Notes: generated by a model from the sequence alone, not told the origin. 11,293 nucleotides of DNA from Bacteroidota bacterium (GCA_024278155.1 JAJRTT010000005.1:1-11293); one strand, 5' to 3'; numbered from the stretch's first letter, positions 1 through 7,307 are shown. A program made the numbers and translations.

Positions 1-725
1 TATTTTATATGCACACGGTGTTTTTCCCAGAAAAAAACAAAGAGAACGGAAAGGACAGAGGCAATTAACGAGATATAGAAAAAACTTTGAAAAAGGTTTC
101 CCTCGAAGTTGTTTGGGAAACCCTGGTTGGTAATCAATACCCAGGCCATATAGGAATGCATGGCAGCGTAGGCAATTGATACAATTCCGGCATTCACTAA
201 AGGTGAATAGAGCAAGAACCGCTTGCAAAACTTGAAAAGGCGGTCAGAAATAATCCGGCCTTTTCTTTTTCTGGAATAATACCGTTTAAAAGGGAGGTTG
301 AAAATCAGGCCCAACAAGAAACTCACCATTAAAAAATTTATCAAATGGTTAAAAGATGTACTGATTTTTGAAGTGTCGTCCACGCCCACGTTCAAATTTA
401 GGCGCTGTCCGTTTGTAGTACCTGAAAGTGTGTCTTTGTCCAACAATGTGGAGTCGATTGCTTCGGCAACTTCCGTAAGTGAATTTAAAAGCGAGTCGCT
501 AATTTTTTCGGAATATATGGCTTGTCTTATTTCCCCGGAAATACTGTCCACTACCGATGAACCACGATTTGTCAGCTGTTGTTTTCGCTTTTGGAACTCC
601 GGTGCATATTTTATGGAAAGGATGGCAAGGAAAGGAAGTATCAACATTCCGTAAAGCAATGTCGATGACAGATAAATCCTTAGTCCGTAAAACCGGGGAA
701 CCTTATTTGAAGGGTTTTTTGCCAT
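1..725 (-). CDS. Unrecognised multi-pass membrane protein, N-terminal part (partial)
   Basis: An open frame of 241 codons starts with ATG at 725 and has no stop before the left edge, so the C-terminus lies outside the window. The product begins MAKNPSNKVPRFYGLRIYLS. Hydrophobic stretches lie at residues about 18-38, 127-146, 171-198 and 213-233. Between the first and second is a polar loop of about 85 residues rich in Ser, Asp and Glu, probably periplasmic. The visible part ends FFWEKHRVHIK, a basic juxtamembrane stretch just after the fourth segment. This layout, with an extracytoplasmic loop and membrane bundle before a missing cytoplasmic part, is common in membrane sensors such as histidine kinases or nucleotide cyclases, but no catalytic domain is visible, so this is only a guess. 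Plus-strand frames at 298-654 and 557-751 overlap it and look like shadows. It is divergent from the flavin reductase gene. Confidence 0.75.
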   Translation of the reverse strand, partial: MAKNPSNKVPRFYGLRIYLSSTLLYGMLILPFLAILSIKYAPEFQKRKQQLTNRGSSVVDSISGEIRQAIYSEKISDSLLNSLTEVAEAIDSTLLDKDTLSGTTNGQRLNLNVGVDDTSKISTSFNHLINFLMVSFLLGLIFNLPFKRYYSRKRKGRIISDRLFKFCKRFLLYSPLVNAGIVSIAYAAMHSYMAWVLITNQGFPNNFEGNLFQSFFYISLIASVLSVLFVFFWEKHRVHIK

Positions 726-742
726 TGAATAATTTGAATCTT

Positions 743-750
743 CAAAATTA
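743..750 (-). promoter_or_regulatory. Candidate -7 element for the left-edge membrane protein
   Basis: On the minus strand the sequence reads TAATTTTG, a match to the Bacteroidota -7 element TAnnTTTG, 18 bases before the ATG at 725. No convincing -33 TTTG is seen at the expected spacing, so this is a weak call. Confidence 0.3.
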
Positions 751-798
751 AGTAAATTTTTTATGTGAACGCTTTATGGGCTTAATTGAAAATTGTGT

Positions 799-806
799 TA
801 AATTTG
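799..806 (+). promoter_or_regulatory. Candidate -7 element for the flavin reductase - DUF6913 - dapA cluster
   Basis: TAAATTTG matches the Bacteroidota consensus TAnnTTTG and lies 35 bases before the ATG at 841. A second, imperfect candidate, TACTTTTTG at 809-817, has a TTG at 786-788 about 20 bases upstream. A good ribosome-binding site, GAGGA at 829-833, lies 7 bases before the ATG and supports that start. Confidence 0.35.
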
Positions 807-840
807 GCTACTTTTTGCTTAAGATTTTGAGGATACGTAA

Positions 841-1368
841 ATGTTAAAAAAAATTTCACCGCATAAAATAGACGGGAATTTCATTGATCTCATTGGAAAA
901 CAGTGGATGCTGGTCACGGCCGGCAGTGTTTCTTCTTTCAATTCCTTGACCGCTTCCTGGGGCGGTATTGGTAAATTGTGGAACTGGCCGGTTGCATTTA
1001 TATTTATCCGGCCCCAACGTTTTACCTACGGGTTCATTGAATCAAATTCGCATTTTACCTTGTGTTTTTTCGATAAAAAATTTAAGGCCGCTTTGACTTA
1101 TTTTGGGACACATTCGGGAAGGGACACAGATAAAGCAGCGGATACGGGCCTTGTTCCAAAGGAAACAGAACTTGGGAATTTGTTTTACGAAGAGGCAAAA
1201 CTGGTGATAGAGTGCGAAAAGATTTATTTTCATGACCTTGAACCAGGGAATTTTTCGGATAGCTTGATACATCGGAATTATCCAAATAAGGATTATCACA
1301 GGATGTATGTCGGGAAAATGGTGAATTGTTTTATTTTGGGGAATGATGAAGTTCGGAATCATAAATAA
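841..1368 (+). CDS. Flavin reductase-like FMN-binding split-barrel protein
   Basis: A 175-residue protein of the flavin reductase / flavoredoxin-like family, which binds FMN in a split beta-barrel and is usually cytoplasmic. Seen in the sequence: residues 34-64 contain NSLTASWGGIGKLWNWP followed by a strand ending RPQRFTYG. This is the typical NxMTasW...P flavin-binding region with Leu in place of Met. Residues 70-92 (HFTLCFFD ... YFGTHSGRD) match the next conserved block. The start is supported by GAGGA 7 bases upstream. It is the first gene of a tight plus-strand cluster with the DUF6913-like gene and dapA. The physiological substrate cannot be told. Related proteins in Bacteroidota are usually annotated only as flavin reductase family protein. 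The family call is secure, the specific reaction is not. Confidence 0.9.
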   Translation: MLKKISPHKIDGNFIDLIGKQWMLVTAGSVSSFNSLTASWGGIGKLWNWPVAFIFIRPQRFTYGFIESNSHFTLCFFDKKFKAALTYFGTHSGRDTDKAADTGLVPKETELGNLFYEEAKLVIECEKIYFHDLEPGNFSDSLIHRNYPNKDYHRMYVGKMVNCFILGNDEVRNHK

Positions 1369-1389
1369 TTGAAAACGCAAAACCACTTA

Positions 1390-1941
1390 ATGGGCATTGT
1401 TACCAAAATAAAGAAAGGATGGGGCCGGTTTGTTTTTCAGAACGGATTGAAAAAACTGAGGCGTGACAAGAAATTCGTGAATTTGAACGAGGCCAAAACA
1501 ATTGGGATCGTATATCAACTGACGGCCCAAACGAGTTTCAAAAAGGTGAGGTTGCTTATGAAAGAGCTCACCACCCCCTCGCGTCAGGTGATGGTCGTGG
1601 GCTTTGTGAGCCGGAACGATATCCCAAACTATTGCATCGCGGCCAATGCAGGCTACTATTTTGACAAAAAGGACTTAAACTGGTACGAATCCCCAAAGAA
1701 TGACTATATTGCAAAATTTATCAATAAGGAGTTTGATATCCTTATCGACTTAAGTTTGGAGGATGTTTACCCGCTTCGCTATATCAGTGCATTGTCCAGG
1801 TCGAAATTCAAAGTAGGGATGTATGCCGTGGAGAGCGAAAAGTTCCTTGATTTTATGATTAAGCCAAAGAAAAAAGAGATTTACATTGATGAATTGTCAG
1901 AACAAATTATACATTACCTTTTAATCCTAAAAAGTAACTGA
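1390..1941 (+). CDS. DUF6913-like conserved protein
   Basis: A protein of 183 residues from ATG 1390. An in-frame TTG at 1369, directly after the preceding TAA, would add 7 residues. Neither start has a clear Shine-Dalgarno sequence. The ATG is preferred because the protein then opens MGIVTKIKKGWGRF, similar to relatives as I recall them. Conserved-looking segments include a strand TIGIVYQ, the block KKDLNWYESP, INKEFDILIDLS and SKFKVGMY. They recall the small Bacteroidota family DUF6913, often found beside dapA. No signal peptide or membrane segment is visible, so it is probably cytoplasmic. Its TGA at 1939-1941 lies one base before the dapA ATG, so the two are almost certainly co-transcribed and perhaps translationally coupled. 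The biochemical role is unknown. The family name rests on memory of the pattern and is moderately certain. Confidence 0.75.
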   Translation: MGIVTKIKKGWGRFVFQNGLKKLRRDKKFVNLNEAKTIGIVYQLTAQTSFKKVRLLMKELTTPSRQVMVVGFVSRNDIPNYCIAANAGYYFDKKDLNWYESPKNDYIAKFINKEFDILIDLSLEDVYPLRYISALSRSKFKVGMYAVESEKFLDFMIKPKKKEIYIDELSEQIIHYLLILKSN

Positions 1942-1942
1942 T

Positions 1943-2830
1943 ATGGCTTCAAAGTTTTCAGGGACAGGCGTTGCGGTCGTCACCCCTTTCCATATGTATG
2001 GAACCATCGATTTTTCCGCCCTCGAAAAAGTATTGAACCACATTATCGAAGGAGGCGTTGATTTTGTGTTGGCCCTGGGGACCACGTCAGAATCTGCCAC
2101 TTTATCAAAAGATGAAAAAAATGCAGTCGTCAATTTTTTTATAGAAACAGTGAACAAGCGTGTCCCGATTATGATGGGACTTGGTGGCAACAATACGCAG
2201 GAAGTGATCAACACCATTAAATCCATCTCGTTTGATGGGATTGACGGCATTCTTTCCGTAAGCCCGTATTACAACAAACCCCAACAAAAAGGGATTTTCC
2301 AGCATTTTAAAAATATCGCAAGTGCCAGTCCCGTCCCGGTTTATTTGTACAATGTCCCATCCCGTACCAGTTCCAATATGACCGCTGAAACCGTTTTGAA
2401 GCTGGCGGGTTCCGTTAGCAATATCGCAGGGATAAAAGAGGCTTAGGGCGACCTGGGGCAAATCATGGAAATAATCAATGGCAAACCCAAAGATTTTGTT
2501 GTGTTGTCGGGCGATGACATCCTGACCCTTCCCATGCTAAGTATGGGCGCCGAAGGGGTAATTTCGGTGGTGGCAAATGCCTTCCCAAAAGAATTTTCGG
2601 AAATGGTGTCCTTTGGAATGCGGGGAAAATTCAATAAGGCAAGGGCTAAACATTATAAGCTTTTAGATATAATGAACACCTTTTTTGCCGATGGGAACCC
2701 CGGTGGTGTAAAAGCCGCTTTGGACAAATTGGGGCTTTGTGGCAACAACCTCCGTCTTCCCCTGGTAAAGGTCAACAAAAGCGTAAACATCAAACTCAGT
2801 ACCTTGATCGATGAGTTTTATGGAACCTGA
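1943..2830 (+). pseudogene. dapA: 4-hydroxy-tetrahydrodipicolinate synthase, interrupted by an in-frame TAG
   Basis: DapA condenses pyruvate with aspartate semialdehyde, the first committed step of diaminopimelate and lysine synthesis, in the cytoplasm as a TIM barrel. The frame spans 296 codons, the usual family length. Before the break it shows GTTSE (46-50, pyruvate-binding threonines), SPYYNKP (106-113), catalytic Tyr136 and Arg141 in LYNVPSRT, and the Schiff-base Lys165 in GIKEA. Codon 168 is TAG (2444-2446). The same frame continues with GDLGQIMEIINGKPKDFVV, then LSGDD, GAEGVISVVAN and a natural TGA end. Relatives read KEASGD, so the TAG replaces a serine, probably TCG. Without readthrough the product stops three residues after the Schiff-base lysine and lacks part of the barrel and the C-terminal helices, so it should be inactive. 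It could equally be a sequencing error. The family identity is certain, the broken state depends on the read. Confidence 0.93.
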
Positions 2831-2897
2831 TCGGGAATGATCTGGAGTCCAAGATGGGAAAGTAACACAGCCCCACCGCCACAGAACCCATCGCACC

Positions 2898-2933
2898 CCC
2901 CTTTCGAGAAACCCTGTAAGGTGCTCAAAGGGG
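2898..2933. repeat. Hairpin between dapA and its terminator
   Basis: CCCCTTT (2898-2904) pairs with AAAGGGG (2927-2933). Inside it GAG (2906-2908) pairs with CTC (2924-2926), and ACC (2911-2913) with GGT (2920-2922), around the loop CTGTAA. There is no T-run on either side, so it is not a canonical terminator. It may be a REP-like or transcript-stabilising hairpin. Nothing else is seen in the 125 bases between dapA and the terminator. Confidence 0.45.
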
Positions 2934-2955
2934 AGGTAAAAGGTCCAATTATAAA

Positions 2956-2990
2956 AAAAGCCACAGAATATTTATTATACTGTGGCTTTT
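2956..2990. terminator. Bidirectional intrinsic terminator between convergent dapA and sucD
   Basis: AAAAGCCACAG (2956-2966) is a perfect 11-base inverted match to CTGTGGCTTTT (2980-2990), with a 13-base AT-rich loop. T-runs follow on both strands: TTTTCTTTTT on the plus strand and a run of seven A at 2953-2959 that reads as T on the minus strand. It lies 125 bases after dapA and 71 bases after the end of sucD, where both transcripts meet, so it can serve both. Confidence 0.88.
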
Positions 2991-3061
2991 CTTTTTGCTT
3001 CATACTGACGCTGTTTTGAATATACAAGAGCAAATCCTAACAGGTCAGCATAAATTCCCGG

Positions 3062-3937
3062 CTAAGCTTTTTTAAGTGCTTTGGCCATTGCAGTTCCTAT
3101 GTCGGCAGGGGAATCAACAATAATTACCCCGCAATCTTTCAGGATTTTCTTTTTGGCCTGGGCGGTATCGGCTTTTCCACCAATAATAGCTCCGGCATGT
3201 CCCATTGTTCTCCCTTTTGGGGCAGTTGCCCCTGCAATAAAACTCACAACGGGCTTTGTGCCAAATTCCTTGATGTATTCTGCGGCATCGGCTTCCATGT
3301 TTCCCCCGATTTCGCCAATCATAACAATGGCTTCTGTGTCCGGGTCGTTCATGAAAAGTTCAACGGCATCTTTGGTGGTTGTCCCGATAATCGGGTCGCC
3401 ACCAATTCCTATGGCCGTTGATTGCCCCATTCCCAATTTGGTAAGTTGGTCAACAGCTTCATAGGTCAGGGTCCCTGAGCGGGAAACAATCCCCACTTTT
3501 CCGGGCTTGTGGATAAAAGCCGGCATGATGCCCACTTTTGCTTCCCCCGGGGTTATTACGCCAGGGCAATTGGGCCCGACCAGACGGCACTCTTTGTCCT
3601 TTAAATACTCTTTCACCTGTACCATGTCCTGAACAGGGAGTCCTTCGGTAATACAAATAATTACTTCAATTCCGGCATCAGCGGCTTCCATAATGGCATC
3701 GGCCGAAAAGGCAGGAGGTACAAAAATAAGGGAAACATCGGCCCCACATTCCTTTACGGCGTCTTCCACTGTATTGAAAACAGGTTTGCCGAGATGTGAC
3801 TGGCCACCTTTACCGGGAGTAACGCCCCCAACAACATTGGTTCCGTATTCAATCATCTGACGGGCATGGAAAGTCCCTTCTTTTCCGGTGAAACCCTGAA
3901 CAACAATTTTCGATTCTTTATTGACTAATACACTCAT
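3062..3937 (-). CDS. sucD: Succinyl-CoA synthetase (ADP-forming) alpha subunit
   Basis: A 291-residue protein, the full usual length for SucD. With the beta subunit SucC it interconverts succinyl-CoA and succinate with formation of ATP or GTP in the TCA cycle. The N-terminal CoA-binding Rossmann domain carries GFTGKEGTFH (15-24). GPNCPGVITPGE (121-132) and SRSGTLTYE (152-160) are family signatures. GHAGAIIGGKADTA (246-259) holds the phosphorylated active-site His247. It ends with the conserved DSPADIG region. The ATG at 3937 gives the standard N-terminus MSVLVNKESKIVVQGFTGKE. It stands alone with its own promoter, and no sucC is in the window, so the beta subunit must be encoded elsewhere. 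It ends with TAG, used here as a real stop, which argues against reassignment of TAG in this organism. Confidence 0.98.
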   Translation of the reverse strand: MSVLVNKESKIVVQGFTGKEGTFHARQMIEYGTNVVGGVTPGKGGQSHLGKPVFNTVEDAVKECGADVSLIFVPPAFSADAIMEAADAGIEVIICITEGLPVQDMVQVKEYLKDKECRLVGPNCPGVITPGEAKVGIMPAFIHKPGKVGIVSRSGTLTYEAVDQLTKLGMGQSTAIGIGGDPIIGTTTKDAVELFMNDPDTEAIVMIGEIGGNMEADAAEYIKEFGTKPVVSFIAGATAPKGRTMGHAGAIIGGKADTAQAKKKILKDCGVIIVDSPADIGTAMAKALKKA

Positions 3938-3965
3938 TTTATAAAATTTATTTTCAGAAAAAGTG

Positions 3966-3973
3966 CAAAGATA
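3966..3973 (-). promoter_or_regulatory. sucD promoter -7 element
   Basis: On the minus strand TATCTTTG followed by CA is a very good match to the Bacteroidota TAnnTTTG element, 28 bases before the sucD ATG. About 19 bases further upstream is a T-rich stretch (TTTTTCAC) that may act as a weak -33 region. The 112 bases between sucD and the TolC-like gene hold nothing else clear. Confidence 0.6.
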
Positions 3974-4049
3974 AATCTTTTCAATAACTGTGGTGAAAAA
4001 TATTAAAGTACTTATGTTATTTTGGCCTCTTTAAAACCAATAATCCGGT

Positions 4050-5555
4050 TTAGAGCAGTTCCCTGTAATTTACTTTGATGGGCCGGTTGTGCTCAAAATC
4101 GAAAAGGGTTAGTTTCCTGATTTGGTAATAGAAATTCCAATAGGTCCGTAAAGCATCGATATATGAGCTTTTTGAATTGTCCGATTCCGTTTGTGCAATG
4201 TTGAGGTCGGTCACACTGATTTTCCCGATCATATACCGGGCCTTGGTTATGTTGTAACTCTTTTGGGCCACCGTATCGGCTTTTGCAGCGATCTTTACTT
4301 GTTGGAACTGCATGTTGAAACGGGCGATATTGAGGAAAATCTCCTGATCGAAATCGGTTTGTTCCTGTTATACCGCTGTCCTGACCAGCTCCTGTTGCGA
4401 TTCGGCCATTTTGATGTTCCCCCTTGCGACCCCCCAGTCCAGGATGGGCATCGTGATCCCCAGCCTGAGCTGTTGCTGGTCAACCGGGTTTTTATATACC
4501 TCGTCAAGGACAATCGCACTCTGTGTCAAACCATAGACGGCATATAAATCAGCATCAAACCGCCCATCCATTTTTGCCCTGTTCACGTCGCTTTCTGCCT
4601 CCACCAACCTTCTTTCAAAGCCAAGCGAACGGGAATTGTTGGTACGGGCCATCTCAAGGGCTTTTGCATATTCAACAATAAAAGATTTAAACTCATAGGG
4701 AGGGACAAGCTCGATGGGCGTATCGTCTTTTATGCGCAGGAAGGACTTGAACTGGAAAACAGCATTTTCAGTATTCAGCCGGGCTTCTTCCACCGTTGAA
4801 TTTGCACGTAGGTGCTGTAATTCCAGTTGGAGCAATTCGTTTTCCGCTATTTTCCCGAGTGTGTATCTCCCAACGGCAATTTTATATATGGTGTCGTAGT
4901 TTGCCTGGTTAACGAGGGCTATCTTTTCCTTGATTTGTGTTAGCAGCAGGTTGAAAAAATAATTGGAAGCCGTGATGGAAACCTGTTCCATATCTTCGAG
5001 GTATTTCTGTTCGGCTTCTCTGTACATCAAGGGTTCCAGCCTTTTTTCCCATTTATAGCTGTTGTATTTGAAAATAGGCTGGCTGTAGCCAATGTTGATC
5101 GGGGTAGAGATATATTGTGTAATGGTTGTGCTGTCGGTAAAATTATCGAGCCTGCCCACTCCCGATTGCAGGAAAAGCTCACCGCCAGTAAATCCAATCC
5201 GTTGTCGCAAAGATGCGTTCACCGTATATTCTGCATATTGCCGTTCCGATAAGATTTCGCCCTGTTCCAGCGATATCCTTTGGATTGAACGGTCGAAATT
5301 GGGCAAGGTCCCTGTAAGTGTCAGGGCCGGCAAATAAGATGCTTTGTATCTCCGGTATTGCCAATAACTCCTCCTGAACCCATGTTTGGCTTTTAGGGCA
5401 TCAGGTGATTGGTCACGTGCAATCATAACGGCATCCTCCAGGGTGAGGGTTTTGGTTTCTCCCTGGGCAAATGTGTTATTGCCCGAAAACAAAAATAAGA
5501 ATGCGCTTGCAATCAGTAATCCTTTTTGGATGAATTTCAGAATATTTATTTTCAT
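4050..5555 (-). pseudogene. TolC-family outer-membrane efflux protein, interrupted by an in-frame TAA
   Basis: Outer-membrane channel of the OEP/TolC family, the exit duct of a tripartite pump. The frame has 502 codons. Residues 1-30 form a signal peptide (KGLLIASAFLFLF ... NTFA before Q31). TLTLEDAVMIARDQSPDALK starts the first OEP repeat. The second repeat shows LGITMPILDWGVARGNIK near residue 370, a typical block before the long helices. Codon 396 is TAA (4368-4370), after ELVRTAV. The same frame goes on QEQTDFDQEIFLNIARFNMQ, then KSYNITKARYMIGKISVTDL and ALRTYWNFYYQIR, all expected of the family, to a natural TAA. The lost 105 residues include the last periplasmic helices and strands, so the truncated product should not assemble. 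A glutamate GAA is the likely original codon. It lies 280 bases after the permease gene. Real nonsense mutation or sequence error cannot be told apart here. Confidence 0.9.
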
Positions 5556-5597
5556 AAAGCTTTTAAACTTTAATTTGTTTTTTTGTTTATATGCTTC

Positions 5598-5715
5598 AAG
5601 CGTCCACGCTTCAATTCCGTGTATGTTTTAAATGTTCACATATGAAGACTTCCGTATTTGCTTTCCTATCTGCCAATAACAAGCGCGGACGCTTGTTGCA
5701 TATTGGTGGACGCTT
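5598..5715. repeat. Cluster of palindromes sharing a GGACGCTT core
   Basis: Three copies of a short core occur in the spacer between permease and TolC-like gene. The first is the palindrome AAGCGT-CC-ACGCTT (5598-5611). The second is a long hairpin, CCAATA+ACAAGCG (5673-5685) pairing with CGCTTGT (5690-5696) and, after a 4-base bulge, TATTGG (5701-5706). The third is GTGGACGCTT (5706-5715), which is the exact inverted copy of AAGCGTCCAC at 5598-5607. The whole 118-base segment is thus bounded by a 10-base inverted repeat. It could be REP-like, a small mobile-element remnant, or an mRNA-folding element within the operon. Confidence 0.55.
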
Positions 5716-5742
5716 ATTCCATTTAAGTAATTTCTTTTTTGA

Positions 5743-5780
5743 TTTCGTAAATAGTAAATCGTTTTCGTAAATCCTAAATC
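5743..5780. repeat. Tandem 18-base direct repeat
   Basis: TTTCGTAAATAGTAAATC (5743-5760) and TTTCGTAAATCCTAAATC (5763-5780) differ at two bases and are two bases apart. Each also contains an internal TAAAT repeat. The repeat lies just before the hairpin that follows the permease stop. Function unknown. Confidence 0.55.
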
Positions 5781-5787
5781 ATTTTTC

Positions 5788-5834
5788 AACCTTTCAGGTC
5801 GTCTCCTCAATGGCTAACTTCGACCTGGAAGGTT
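5788..5834. repeat. 14-base-pair hairpin directly after the permease stop codon
   Basis: AACCTTTCAGGTCG (5788-5801) pairs with CGACCTGGAAGGTT (5821-5834) with one wobble position, and the loop is 19 bases. It begins one base beyond the permease stop codon. On the minus-strand transcript no clear U-run follows (GAAAAATG), so it is not a canonical terminator. It may stabilise the 3' end of the upstream message, or act as a terminator for plus-strand transcription, where TTTTTAA follows. Confidence 0.55.
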
Positions 5835-5835
5835 T

Positions 5836-7197
5836 TTAATCGTGCCTCAAAGATTCCACCGGATCTTGTTCCGCAGCTTTTTTTGCCGGCATATATCCAA
5901 ACAATATCCCGACGGCCACTGAAACGCCAAAAGATATTATAATGGACGATGGTGAAACAATCGTAAGGATATCCGTTGCCTTCATGATTATTTTTGAGAT
6001 GCTTATCCCTAATATTATCCCGATCAACCCACCGGTGATACTGATCAATATGGCTTCGGACAAAAATTGAAAAACAATATCTTTTTTCCTGGCACCTGTT
6101 GCCATCCGCACACCGATTTCCCGTATCCGTTCCATTACCGAGGCCAACATGATGTTCATAATGCCAATACCTCCCACTATCAGTGATATGCTTGCAATGG
6201 CACCAAGAACAATATTGAAAATGTCTTTTGTGCGTTGTTCCTGTTTCAGTAAAAGCTCGGGAACTTTTATTTCAAAATCGATCAATCCGGAATGTCGGCG
6301 CTTCAACATTTTTGTCAAAAGTTTTACCGTACTGTTCAGTTGCGAGCTTTCTTTCACCTGTACGGTAATCTTGTCAATTTGGTGTGTAATTGTTGCGCCC
6401 CCTTCTTCCATATTGGAGCTGAAGCTGGCCATTCCGCCCCCAAAAAAAATGGTTGTTTCCGAACCTCCATGAAGTGAAGATTCCGTTATGACAGAACGGT
6501 CTTTAAAACGGAGGAACAAGGTTTGGACAGGTGCATAAATATTGATGTTCGAATTGCTTATGCCCAGGTCTGCTGTTGCAGTAGATCCCATGTTCCTGTT
6601 TTCCAGGATGCCGATTACCTGCAACCAAAGGTTGCCACATTTAATGAATTTGTTCAAGGGGTCTTCATTCGGGAAAAATTTTGAAGCTATGTTTGCCCCG
6701 ATAATACAGACGGCACTTCCTGCATCGAGTTGTTTTTTGGAGAACATGCTCCCTTTTTGCAGGTTCATGTTGAAAACCCCAAAATAATCAGGGGTCACTC
6801 CATTAAGGGACGCTGAACTTCGGATCCCGTCTTTGATGATGAAGGTTTCGTAAATTACCTCGGGACAAACCTTGGCAACTGTCGGGATAATTGCCTTAAT
6901 ACTATTCGCATCCTTGACCGTGAGGCCCGGGGAATATTTTTCGGCCTGCATTTTATTGCCTTCCCCTTCTGAGCCGGCACTCGGTTTTTCTTCGATGACA
7001 GGGGTGATCACAATATTGTTGACGCCCACCAACTTCATCTGGTCAAGTATCTCTTTTTGGGCACCGTTCCCAATGGCCATCATGGCAATTACCGCTGCCA
7101 CACCAAAGATAATCCCCAGGGCGGTGAGGATGGAACGGAAGCGGTTGGCGAAAACGGCTTCGAGGGCGATGTTGATTATTTGTACATATCTTTCCAC
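5836..7197 (-). CDS. MacB/FtsX-type ABC transporter permease
   Basis: A 453-residue inner-membrane permease of the MacB type, which couples ATP hydrolysis in the cytoplasm to movements of a periplasmic domain, passing substrate to an adaptor and TolC. One membrane helix (about 24-42, in LTALGIIFGVAAVIAMMAIG) precedes the MacB periplasmic core domain (about 45-320). Three helices follow (about 328-352, 378-404, 416-435) within the FtsX domain. RIREIGVRMATGA (357-369) is the coupling helix that contacts the ATPase, and the C-terminal KKAAEQDPVESLRHD is typical. The start is GTG at 7197: an in-frame stop lies upstream and the first ATG lies inside helix 1. Unlike E. coli MacB there is no fused ATPase, and none is adjacent. 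It follows the adaptor gene by 110 bases and precedes the TolC-like gene. Substrate unknown; antibiotics, peptides or lipids are all possible. Confidence 0.93.
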   Translation of the reverse strand: MERYVQIINIALEAVFANRFRSILTALGIIFGVAAVIAMMAIGNGAQKEILDQMKLVGVNNIVITPVIEEKPSAGSEGEGNKMQAEKYSPGLTVKDANSIKAIIPTVAKVCPEVIYETFIIKDGIRSSASLNGVTPDYFGVFNMNLQKGSMFSKKQLDAGSAVCIIGANIASKFFPNEDPLNKFIKCGNLWLQVIGILENRNMGSTATADLGISNSNINIYAPVQTLFLRFKDRSVITESSLHGGSETTIFFGGGMASFSSNMEEGGATITHQIDKITVQVKESSQLNSTVKLLTKMLKRRHSGLIDFEIKVPELLLKQEQRTKDIFNIVLGAIASISLIVGGIGIMNIMLASVMERIREIGVRMATGARKKDIVFQFLSEAILISITGGLIGIILGISISKIIMKATDILTIVSPSSIIISFGVSVAVGILFGYMPAKKAAEQDPVESLRHD

Positions 7198-7307
7198 GTC
7201 AGCAGTGGTTTTTTGTTTGTGATTTATTCTTCAATGCAATAGTGCTCTTGTTGATTTTCGGGATTTTTTAAGCTTTGACCATTAACGCAATCGTTTCTTT
7301 TGACCCG

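Noticed and set aside
298..751. Two plus-strand frames at the left
   Set aside because: Both are antisense to a longer minus-strand frame that has clear membrane segments and runs to the edge.
2831..2900. Possible tRNA-like or tRNA-remnant sequence after dapA
   Set aside because: Stretches resemble pieces of a tRNA but no cloverleaf with a T-loop GTTCRA and acceptor stem can be formed on either strand.
2837..3019. Small plus-strand frame of 60 codons in the dapA-sucD spacer
   Set aside because: It runs through the hairpin and the terminator, has no convincing start signal, and its proline-rich reading looks like non-coding sequence.
4033..4051. Hairpin AAAACC / GGTTT at the end of the TolC-like gene as a terminator
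   Set aside because: Only five or six pairs, half of them A-T, with no proper T-run after it; too weak to call.
2444..4370. Programmed recoding or a reassigned stop codon to explain the two in-frame stops
   Set aside because: The two stops are different (TAG and TAA), both are used as true ends of other genes here (sucD ends in TAG; flavin reductase, adaptor and permease in TAA), and no shared downstream signal is visible.
5628..5810. Minus-strand frame of 60 codons between permease and TolC-like gene
   Set aside because: It is made of the palindromes and the tandem repeat, lacks any recognisable domain and a ribosome-binding site.
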